Part shown: one piece after another, positions 34,426 through 43,898 of the stretch
Layout of the letters: each line of letters starts with the position of its first letter
Numbering within the stretch: the stretch's first letter is position 1
Origin: Oehlia diaphana
Lineage: Eukaryota > Glomeromycota > Glomeromycetes > Glomerales > Glomeraceae
Direction of reading: 5' to 3'
DNA: 64,000 nt
Assembly (NCBI GenBank): GCA_003833135.1
Contig: QZLH01000206.1
Coordinates: 1 to 64,000, forward strand
Program-made: the position numbers and the translations under genes
The notes under the pieces: model-generated
What the model was told of the DNA's origin: nothing
What the model saw: only the letters and a program-made list of their open reading frames with translations
Databases searched by the model: none

Positions 34426-35417
34426 TTATTGCGATGATTGTTTCTGAACCCATAATCTAAAAAGATAAATCTTAGGGCTGGTTTGTTTGAATTCCTTAAC
34501 TAGATCTTTTTCTATCATATTCTTAAATTCTTCTTCAGAAATTCCTATTTTTTCACTAAGATTAATAAATATTTCCGACGTAAGATAGTAATATAAATAT
34601 CTTGAATAACCAAACCAGTTTTACCACCATTGGGACCTATAATGTGATCATTTTTTTCAATTCGATGAACTTCTCCTATATTTGGTTGTAATTCAAATTT
34701 TGATTCTAGATTATATTTCAAATCAGTTTCTAGATTTCCTTTTAAAAAATATGTCCAAACTGCAATTAATTATATTTATTTGTGGAAAATGAAAATTTAG
34801 TATCTTATAATTATATAATTACAATAATACATAAATAGATGCACATATGTATGGGTGAATTTTTTTTTTTTTTAAAAAAAAAAAAAGAAATACCTGATGA
34901 GTTCAGAAAGAACAAAATCCCATTGGTCTGGTGCAAAAACAAGGTCCATATTTTCTACATGTGTAAAATCAAATTCGTTATCGTGAAATGATAATCCAAT
35001 AGTTACATCGGCTTTGATGAATTCAAGATTATTTGGTTTTATCTGTCAATTTATGTAGGATAATGAATCAAATTTCGGTTTTATTTCATAAATAAAAATA
35101 AAATATATAAATTTTTATTACTTCTTGTGGATATAGTGGATTAATATCAACTCCAAAAAAATATGAATCTTCATATTTGTTCGCTAAATCTAATAACCAT
35201 GTTCCAGGGCCGCACCTTAAAATTTAAATAATCAATTATTTTGAAATACATATCTTTTAAGAAAATGATACATATGTAGTCTATCAATAGTATCGACATC
35301 ACTCGATGATACATAATTATACCATAGCATATCTTGATTTTCTTGTTCCGATTCTATTTGGTCAAATTCCGGTATTGTTGACCGTTTATGCTTTAAATGT
35401 GAATTTTTATTACCCAT
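34426..35417 (-). pseudogene. Methyltransferase family copy 8, broken (no exon 4, deletion at exon 1/intron 1)
   Basis: The start MGNKNSHLKHKRS at 35,417 is intact. Exon 1 stops after FQNN: a deletion of roughly 120 bp has removed the SSPIED...KVLDIG end, the donor and most of intron 1, joining AATAATT to intron sequence GATTATTTAAAT. Exon 2 (35,215-35,122, CGPGTWLLDLANKY) and exon 3 (35,042-34,894) are well kept. Exon 4 is absent between 34,890 and 34,760. Exon 5 (about 34,757-34,426) has at least two frame breaks (around 34,575 and 34,645). Decay looks recent, because exons 2 and 3 have no stops. Confidence 0.88.
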
Positions 35418-35526
35418 GGTTTTAATTACTTGAATGAAATAATCGCATAGACCTTTTTTTAACTCTACTGAGGACAAAATGAGGATTTATATCAATGAAA
35501 ATGAAATTTTTAACTTCATGACGATT

Positions 35527-35605
35527 TAATTGGTATTTATATATTATGTAACGATTTGTCAGATGTTCCGTATAATGTGTGTTACGATATTTCTATTATA
35601 TTTAT
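35527..35605. promoter_or_regulatory. Upstream block of methyltransferase copy 8
   Basis: TTGGTATTTATATATTATGT, AACGATTTGTCAGATGTTCC, then GTGTGTTACGATATTTCTAT, matching copies 6 and 7, about 110-190 bp above the start codon. Confidence 0.5.
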
Positions 35606-36490
35606 TGGTTTTCCATATAGCAGTTTCTTTTTTTCTAGGTTGTTTCCAGACCGTTTCAGGACAAAAAAAATTATTTTTGTGTTATGCTTTTGTGTTTGTG
35701 TTTTTTATCCGGAAAATGTTCAGGTAATATACGGAAAATATACTAATACAATATTCTTGGTATGTCAATGAAAGTCTACAGTTTACATTTTTGCGATATT
35801 TGACATTTATGATATATACAACATTTGGGAAATTTATAATCGTCTTGATAATATTTAAAATTCAACAAAATAATTGTCATGTACACATATATTTAACTAA
35901 TTTAAACTTTTTATAATGAACATTTTTATGCGTGCATGAAAAACTAAAAAAATATACATATAAGCATTTTTAAAATAAAATATATTTAATTGGTCATTGT
36001 GTTAGTTACTTTTCTATATATACTCACGTCTGTTATTCTTTAATTAACACAAAATTAATTTTCTTAAACATAAGAAATTTTTCCGATTGGCATCTTCATC
36101 TACGATGTTGTGACCAGCAGTCGTACGCACGTAATTATTTATAATGAATTTTGAACTGTCTGTGCATTACTATTTTATTGATATGAACCCTAAGTAATCG
36201 ATCTTTTCGAACAACGTTACTCACAGGTCGAAGAGATATGGTTTACATGAAAGTTTATATTATTAAATTTTGTCCAAATTTCATGGTGTACGCCAGATTC
36301 AATGAAGTTTCCAGTTTTTGTGGAAATGTCATGGAAATTTTATGTAGATTGGACAAGTTTTAATCTCGTACGCCAAGGTTTCCATAGTTTAAACCATATC
36401 ACTTTAACCAGTGACTATCTGGTTTCAATTCGATTTTTTTTGTGAATTTATAATTTTTTTAAAATTATGTCTCAAGTTAAATATTCTTTT

Positions 36491-36549
36491 TTATCGCCGT
36501 TTTCAAAATGAAGTTTTCAAAATGATGTACATTTTGAAAACGGCGATAA
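36491..36549. repeat. Perfect 20-bp hairpin
   Basis: TTATCGCCGTTTTCAAAATG (36,491-36,510) and its exact complement (36,530-36,549) enclose 19 bases, which include a second GTTTTCAAAATG. In an AT-rich region a GC-containing perfect stem of this length is unlikely by chance. No T-run terminator context is needed in a eukaryote; origin is unknown. Confidence 0.85.
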
Positions 36550-36660
36550 TTAAAAAATAATGACCTATAAAAAAAAATTACACTTTTAAATTATGAGTTA
36601 TCAGTAATTAAGAATCGAAACAGGTACCAGCGTATCGTATGGACACCATTTTTGAAATAA

Positions 36661-36935
36661 GTATTATTTCAAACCAAATTTCTTCACCGATTGAAAATAA
36701 ATTAATTAAAGGAAGATATAAAATCTTGAATAATGAGTTACCTGAAAACAATTTAATTTAATTCTTAAGAAGGGGGATATAATATTTAAAAATCTTTATA
36801 TATTGAAGGTTCGTTCCAAATACATGGATGGTCATTTTATCATAAAATACGTAAATTTTTGTATGCTAATAATTAAATATATATATATATATATATATGC
36901 CTTTTCCTAATAATTATTTTGATTTTTGTACAGTG
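36661..36935 (+). pseudogene. Plus-strand methyltransferase relic (exon 1 end and exon 3)
   Basis: TTTCTTCACCGATTGAAAAT plus AAATTAATTAAAGGAAGATA reads SPIENKLIKGRYKIL after a one-base frameshift. At 36,898 CCTTTTCCTAATAATTATTT plus TGATTTTTGTACA matches exon 3 PFPDNEFDFVH. Head-to-head with copy 8. Confidence 0.75.
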
Positions 36936-36949
36936 AAATAATTCTTGTT

Positions 36950-37055
36950 CCGGAATTTTCGCTTTCCGATCATATGTCAGGTATTAATCAAATTTTAGTT
37001 TTTTATTGCAAATCGTTTAAAAAAAAATGTGAATTTTAGAATTATACATTTTATG
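36950..37055 (-). pseudogene. Minus-strand methyltransferase relic (start of exon 1 only)
   Basis: CTTGTTCCGGAATTTTCGCT and TTTTTATTGCAAATCGTTTA followed by AAATGTGAATTTTAGAATTA align with the exon 1 start of copy 7 (positions about 31,365-31,445). The start codon is destroyed. Just above it is an orphan family upstream block (37,125), so this is the remnant partner of the intact plus-strand gene at 38,343. Confidence 0.65.
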
Positions 37056-37124
37056 AACAAAAAAAGAATTTCACTTATTTCAAAGTCAATGAATTTTTTC
37101 TAATGATTTGCCATGCATGACAAC

Positions 37125-37260
37125 TTAATTGGTAATGATGTATTACATAACAATTTGTCAGCGAGATAAAACGAGAAATGGCTTATTATGTTAAATTTTC
37201 TCATTATTTTGCCATATGGATAATTAGTGTTACCAAATTTCCTATAATTAAAAATTTTTT
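37125..37260. promoter_or_regulatory. Family upstream block between minus-strand relic and plus-strand copy 9
   Basis: TTGGTAATGATGTATTACAT, AACAATTTGTCAGCGAGATA and CATATGGATAATTAGTGTTA followed by CCAAATTTCC combine the motifs seen above copies 2-4 and copies 5-8. It lies about 70 bp from the minus relic and about 1.1 kb from the plus-strand start. Confidence 0.45.
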
Positions 37261-38056
37261 TCGTGTTATTAAGAACAAAGAAAATTCTTGGCAAATATCC
37301 AACGGTAATGGTTTAATCTACATTTATGACTTTTTTGACATTTATTTAATTTACGACATTTACGACATTTAGAAATTCATGGAAATTTATAATCGTCAAC
37401 AAAAGATTACGAAAAAAAAATTGTCACGTACATAAAAAATTTAATAAATCCAAAACCCATTTATGAATTTTTAAAGTATTATTACAGTTTAAGGATAGGA
37501 CATCTGTTCATGCGTTTCATGTATAATGAATTAAAAATAATTTTTTTTTTTTTTTTCTGCCAAGCAAAATTTAATTAAAAAGTTTTTAACTGGTTAAGCT
37601 TAAGTGTGAAATCTTCTTTACATACAATTCATGTACATGCTGTATTAAAAATGATATTTGTGTGTTTATTTACGTTATCTGTTATCTATTATCTGTTATT
37701 AAGCTTTATGAAATTCATTATTTATTTTTTTTTTTAAAAAAAAAAAGGAAAAAATTACCCGATTGGCTGATTCTTTGTTTATTACGTCATTTACTACGTT
37801 ATGACCAGTTCATGACCAGTCACGCGTAGTTTGAACAACAAATTCTAAATTGTGCAGGGACTCAGGGAATCTGGAAATCTTGCTGAAATTTTTTTTCCCG
37901 ATTTTTTCAGTAGATTTTCAATTTTCTTTCCATAAAAAAAAAGAAATTAAATTACATAATAGTATAATTTGAAAATCGTAGGATTTGTTTTCATTACCCT
38001 TTTTTTTTTAAAAATAAAAAAAAAATAAAAGTGGAGTGCATGACCTTTTAATGACA

Positions 38057-38104
<48 letters not shown>
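38057..38104. repeat. (TTA)n microsatellite
   Basis: About 15 uninterrupted TTA triplets upstream of the plus-strand methyltransferase copy 9. Confidence 0.9.
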
Positions 38105-38116
<12 letters not shown>

Positions 38117-38342
38117 TATATAAACAAGTTTAGAAACTTAGAAATGATTACTAACATGACTAAGTCTTACGTAAATTAACTCTATTGATGTACGATATGA
38201 AAATGCATCTTGAATAATCGGTGGCACAAAAAAAAAAAAAAATACAGGAAAAATTAATACACCACGAAAAGAATATAAAAAAAGCGCCTCAAGTCCACAA
38301 GTCCAACATCCTCTTCAAAAAAAATAATTTACATTTCCAATT

Positions 38343-39691
38343 ATGGGTATCAACAATTCAAGACTATTAAAATCAAAAAAATCGAAATCGATACAAGTAT
38401 CATCTCATGATCTATTAAACAAAGAAAAAGAATCAACGTATTATTTATCGAACGATATAGATGATATTGATAGGTTACATATACACCATTTTTTTAAAAA
38501 ATACATATTTCAAAATAATTTTTCTTCTCCAATTGAAGATAATTTAATAAGCGGATGTAAAGTTTTGGATGTTGGGTAAGTTTAATTCGAATATGAGTGA
38601 ATTCTATGATTCTATAGTATGTATAATTTATTAATTTTATTATCGTTACTTTATCGTTACTTCTTTTTTAAAAAGATGTGGTCCTGGCACTTGGTTATTA
38701 GAATTATCAAATACATATACAAGTTCTCAATTTATCGGACTTGATATGAAACCAATATATCCACAAGAGGTAAGAAATTTTATGTGGTGGTGAAATTTTG
38801 TGAAAGTGAGGAAATTTGTGAAGTGTGGAAATTTTAATTTTAATTTTTCTTTTTTTTTTTTAATAGATAAAACCAAGTAATCTAAAATTTGTCGAAGGAA
38901 ATATATTTAATGGATTACCTTTTCCTGATAATGAATTTGATTTTGTACATATGGAATCAATGATACTTATTCTTACAAGAGATCAATGGAATTTTGTTTT
39001 TTCTGAGCTCATGAGGTAATTTTAATATAATTTTTTCTTTTTTCTTTTTTTTTTTTAAAGTATCGCTACTGTATCACTTACTTTATGATCATCATCATTT
39101 AAAGGGTAACAAAAACAGGTGGATTTATAGAAGTAGTCGAACCATATATTATACCTGATGAAGCAGGTCCAATTTTTAAAAAATTATATGGAGGAAGTAA
39201 GTTCATTCTTTATCTTGTATATCTTTTTGATGATGGAACGGTCTAGATTATGTTAATCAGCAAATAAATTCATCACGCTCACTTTTTAACATATGACATT
39301 TGCACTACGTAATGATTATATTTATACTAATTAAATATTTAATTTCTTTTTAATTAAAGTTTATGACTCTTCCTTAAAACGAAATGTGGATATGAATTTA
39401 TCATGTAACCTTGATTCAATATTTGAATCACATTCGAATATAACAAAGATTCATCGAGATGAAAGGAAGACTATCATTGGACCGAATGGTGATAAAATCG
39501 GCATGGTTTATCAAAATATATTTGTATCATTCTGTACTACGGAGATGGCAATAGATAGTCTAAGTAATGAATTGGGAATTTCTAAAGAGAAATTTAAATA
39601 TATGGCAGAAAATGATATAATAGAAGAATTTAAACAAACAAAACCTGAAATTAATTATATTAGATTTTGGACTCAAAAAAATTTAATATAA
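38343..39691 (+). CDS. Myristoylation-signal SAM-dependent methyltransferase, copy 9 (complete, only intact plus-strand member)
   Basis: Exons 38343-38575, 38676-38769, 38867-39015, 39105-39196, 39360-39691 join to 299 residues. It starts MGINNSRLLKSKKSKS (Gly2, Ser6, then a lysine-rich patch). It has DIDRLHIHHFFKKYIFQ, motif I VLDVGCGPGTWLLELSNTY, acidic Asp in FIGLDMKPIYPQE, PDNEFDFVHMESM, and VTKTGGFIEVVEPY. The last differs from VTKPGGYIEV in all other copies. The C-terminal exon contains GPNGDKIGMVYQNIFVSF and ends WTQKNLI. Identical intron phases prove common descent with the minus-strand copies. It is the template that identifies the plus-strand relics across the array. Confidence 0.88.
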
Positions 39692-39760
39692 TAAATAAAT
39701 TTTAAAGAAACATTTTTTTTTTTTATGTAATAATTTTAAGAAAAAATTTTTTTATAGTAA

Positions 39761-39761
<1 letters not shown>

Positions 39762-39797
<36 letters not shown>
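39762..39797. repeat. (AT)n microsatellite
   Basis: A run of alternating A and T just downstream of copy 9. Shorter ones are at 36,876-36,898 and 39,896-39,912. Confidence 0.85.
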
Positions 39798-39801
<4 letters not shown>

Positions 39802-40630
39802 TCATAATTATGTAAATTATAATTTTTTATTTTATAAAGAAAGTAAATATAACGGTATAATCTTTTTAAAATCAATAATGAAATTATTTTAATATAATAT
39901 ATATATATATATAGTATAGAGATCATAAATAAATTACGTAAATTCGAAGAAAAGAATTTTTTATTTTAAAGATGGCGTTTTGGGAGAATCGAGAATTTTT
40001 TTTTTTTTTGATCTCTTAAAAAGTAGAAGGTAAAATTACTTAATTCAATCACCATTGAAGGTTATACCCCTCTCCCCTTAAATAAAATAAATTTAGCGTT
40101 TTAAATTCCCTGACTAATGTTTCAAATCTAACTTGGTTAAGTCATTTGAAACAAAATTATCAACAAATTATTCAACATATTTTAAGTTTGGTTAGGACTC
40201 CGAACTCCGAATAATACAAAAAAAGGTAACAAATACAAAGTTTGCGTATTACCCTCTATGAGAAAAAATTGGTAGATCCCTCCTTTTAGATAATTCCAGG
40301 GCTTAGTTCCGACCTTAAAGAATGAGGATTAATTAGTAAATTCATTTGTTACCTATTTATTTATGTTGTTATTCGAGAATTCTTGTATAATAATATAATA
40401 ATATGGGCTTATATTAAGACTTATGTAGTTTTTGGTAATTATTTACAATAAGCGAATAATTTTACGTAATATCGTAAATAATCATTAACCAATTTATGCA
40501 CAATTTACCCCTCTTGGAATTTAAAATGGCTTTATAAATTGGATAAATTGTTAAAAATCAGGTGATTTATCTATACTATTCGCGTGAATAACCGTCCAGA
40601 TGAAGAGGGGATTTTTTTTTCAAATGTGTA

Positions 40631-40774
40631 TTTGAAGGTCACGAATCTGAAATAGAAGGTCTTAGACGAAAAAATGCGGAATTGCGTGTAAAGCTCAAGA
40701 ATGCATTGGATTCGGAATCATTAAAAGAAGAACTCTTAGTATTTCAAAAAAAAAATGCTGATATATCAATCTAA
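40631..40774 (+). pseudogene. Coiled-coil protein relic
   Basis: An open stretch of about 47 codons reads EGHESEIEGLRRKNAELRVK then LKNALDSESLKEELLVFQKK before a stop. Heptad-like charge and leucine spacing is clear. There is no start. A second coding-like piece (DQEIRFSTLGDRLIKLI) lies near 41,047-41,100 in the same direction. Similar coiled-coil segments are common in dispersed Rhizophagus repeats (from memory); the function is unknown. Confidence 0.45.
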
Positions 40775-41805
40775 CAAAACTGTCTATATATTGTATCTTA
40801 TGCAACTAGCAGCCAACTGTTATATATAGGTAATATCGTAGAAAAATGAAATTTAGCACATCGAATGACTAAAATTAAGATATATTTATTTGCTTAATTA
40901 TAAATTTAACTCATCGAATAATTATAGTATGTATTACTACTTAATCGCAATAAAAAATTATAATTTCTTTAATACTAATAAATATTTTAATGTTCGTTCG
41001 TTTGTCCCCGCCTCGGTAACGCCCCGGTAATTGAAAAATAATTTGATCAAGAAATACGATTTAGTACTTTAGGGGATAGATTAATTAAATTAATTACTAA
41101 TATTACGCTATTAAGAGAAAAAATTCAATTAAATGATGTAATTCAAATGTTTTTTATACAAAAATTAATTAGAATAACATTTATAATGGCCTTTAGAATA
41201 TTGTAACTTTTATAATACATTAGAGAAAAAAATGTAATTAAAAATCTTAGAATGTTAAAAGAAAAATTGTCAAATCATTAAAAAATTCGGGGATCGTCCA
41301 ATCAAAAAGTGCGAGTGTTATTGTACAAGGAAAGGATTCAGCAACGGATTAGCAAGCAAAGTATTTTCACGATAACATATTATCATAAATACAGTATAAT
41401 ATAGTAAAATACTCGATATAAATCAATCATTATTAAATCAATCATTATTTAAGACTAAACCATTAATACATTTTATTTTGAAGATTTCTAATACATATTT
41501 TTATTTTCATTTTTTAAAATTTTTTGTCTAAAAGTTATAATTATTATAAAACAAAATTTAACGAGTTATATATTATTGATAATCTAAGAACGATACGTAA
41601 TTAAATAGGTATTTATGATATTTGTCAATTTCGAATATATATATATATATATAAAATAATTATATTTAAATTAATACAAAATATTTGCAAGGAAAAAAAA
41701 ACATCATGTTAAAACGGGAGGAAAAAATTACATGTTCTAAAATGTTTTTTTTTTCGATTAAACTTCTCTCCCCTTTGAAACTTGAAAGTCCCATCTCATT
41801 ATTTT

Positions 41806-43898
41806 TTAAGCTCCTTGTTGAAGTAAAACATGAACACCACTAACAGGAGGAGAATCTCCATTAAAAACGTATATGTAAGAAGGACCAGGAGAAATTATTG
41901 TAGGATTTGGAGGTAATTTAATAGTTAAAATATATTGATCAACAGCTGATGAATCGGCCCAAAAGTTTGTAATTTCAAGATAAACATAACGTTGACTGAA
42001 ATTTTGTGAATGTGTAATGAAACCATGATGTATAATACAAGCTTTCAAAACTGGTTGGTTAACACCATCAGATTTAATTTGTACGACCATAGTGACTTCT
42101 TGACCATAACTAACAGGAATTCTGTTTTCATTAATTGGGGAAGCTTGAAGAGAAATAATATTTGGACGAGGAGTTGATGAATAAAGATAAGGTGGATAGA
42201 AAATTTCAACACGATATCTAATGGGAGGAAAACAAAAAAAATGATTAGAATTTTTTTAATTACTAAAAAACACACATTATAAATATCAAAAAGGTTAACT
42301 CACTCAGTGGGATATTTAACATTAAGAGTGACGCTACCCTGTGGGTTACTTCCGGTAATAAGTACAGATCCATCAGGTACTAAAGTAGAAACAGAGTGAT
42401 ACATTCTGGGTATAGTGGATTTAGCAAGAATTTTATACGTTTTAGCAAATGGATCATAAAGGGATGGACTAAGCACGGGATTTTCATTGACCCATAAAGC
42501 GTTAGCGCCTCCACCTTTACGATAACCAGCGAAACCAGTTGAAGCACCATTAACAAACAAGATGGACCCATCCACTAAATAGGTAGCATCAGGCATAACA
42601 CGTCCTTGACCACCGAAGTCATCCATTTCCCATTCAGCATTTGGTGTAGTTAATTCCAATCTACCACAAGAAGCTTCAGCTGGTGATGTAAGTTCATAAA
42701 TTTTATTACCACCACAAATCATGACTGTTGGTTTATAATAATCCATAGGGTCAAGTGGTATCATAATAGAAGTTCCAGTTAATGGATATGAGCGGATAGC
42801 ACCTGGAATTTTTGGATATGTTGCAATAGTTTTACCAGTGTCAAGATCATAAGCAATTCCATTTTGATTCGCAAATACGAAAAGTTGAGTTTTTCCTTCA
42901 TAATTTGGAATTACATGTACCATTGGATAAAGATTATATGGTAAAAGGGAACTTAAGAAAGGAAAAGCAATGTCTGTCAAAGGACCACCATTTGGAGGTG
43001 GAAAGATTGTGTAAGTTGGATTATCAATGTCAGCTCTATTAACTCCTGTAGCAGCAGTTGATCCTCCTATAATCAATACATTTCCGTTAGGTAAGGTTAC
43101 CATAGTTGGATACCATCTATTTGATGGAACAATTCCTTCTAATTCAAGCCAATCTCCAACGGATGGATCATATAAACGAATCGTTTGTATACCACTACGA
43201 TAATTTGCATCTCCTTTATCACCTCCCGCTTCAACCAAAGTACCATTCCCTAACCATGAACCTGATGAACAAAATGTATTTGTGTAAATTCCAAGTGGTT
43301 TAGCTATATTTGTATCTAAATCATATTCTGATGATAACGCGGAAAGCCCATCAGGTCTTTTCAACGGATTGTTTTCAACTAAATTAAAATATAAGGGAAG
43401 AGAAAGTAAAAAAAAGTAAAAGAAAAAGAAAAAGAAAAATAAATAAGTAAATAAAAGTAATAAAATGAATAAATTACAAACAAAATAAATATAATAAAAT
43501 TTGAAAAATTTACGTTTGTCTACAAATACTACTTTTCTAGGAGATACCAAGACAGCATGCATGGCATTTACTCCGGACCTAATGTACAAAAAAAAAAAAA
43601 AATTGTAAGTATTATGATATGAAACTTTGTATACACATATTATTACAGTTACAAATAAACACTTGCTTTCCAACAATTTTAAAAGCTCCAAGCGTTGCAC
43701 CTGGATCTTGGCGTGCTGTAGAGAGTAAGAATCATAAAATTTAATAAAATGTATAGAATCAAATATGCGCATCAAGGAAAGTTAACTGATTAGACGATAA
43801 TTACCTTGTAATGCAGGTAATGCATTTACGTTTGTTTTGTCATTTAGTAAAATCAATCCTCCAAAGAGGAATGCAAATAAAACTAATTTAACATTCAT
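41806..43898 (-). CDS. Secreted glyoxal/galactose-oxidase-type copper radical oxidase
   Basis: Exons 43898-43805, 43715-43661, 43578-43514, 43378-42304 and 42217-41806 predict 566 residues. The N-terminus MNVKLVLFAFLFGGLILL is a signal peptide. All glyoxal-oxidase active-site residues are recognisable: Cys108 in NTFCSSGSW (Tyr-Cys cofactor), Tyr161 in RWYPTM, the axial Tyr398-His399 in PRMYHSVSTLVPDGS, and His499 in GFITHSQNF. Repeated kelch-like blades (LPNGNVLIIGG, VPDGSVLITGS) form the propeller, and a C-terminal immunoglobulin-like DUF1929 domain follows. The family oxidises aldehydes or primary alcohols to make hydrogen peroxide outside the cell; the exact substrate cannot be read. The exon 2 donor (GTTTAT) is unusual and set by phase and by family alignment (KQ-V-SGVNAMHAVL). 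Long frames covering exon 4 in other phases are shadows. Confidence 0.9.

Noticed and set aside
9127..38104. CRISPR-like or satellite arrays
   Set aside because: The regular repeats at 9,127 and 38,057 are simple trinucleotide microsatellites without spacers.
4950..39691. A biosynthetic gene cluster around the methyltransferases
   Set aside because: No synthase, oxidoreductase or transporter lies among them. The array is one family duplicated, not a pathway.
39723..39926. 67-codon minus-strand frame downstream of copy 9
   Set aside because: Made of AT microsatellite and homopolymer sequence (repeated Ile-Tyr).
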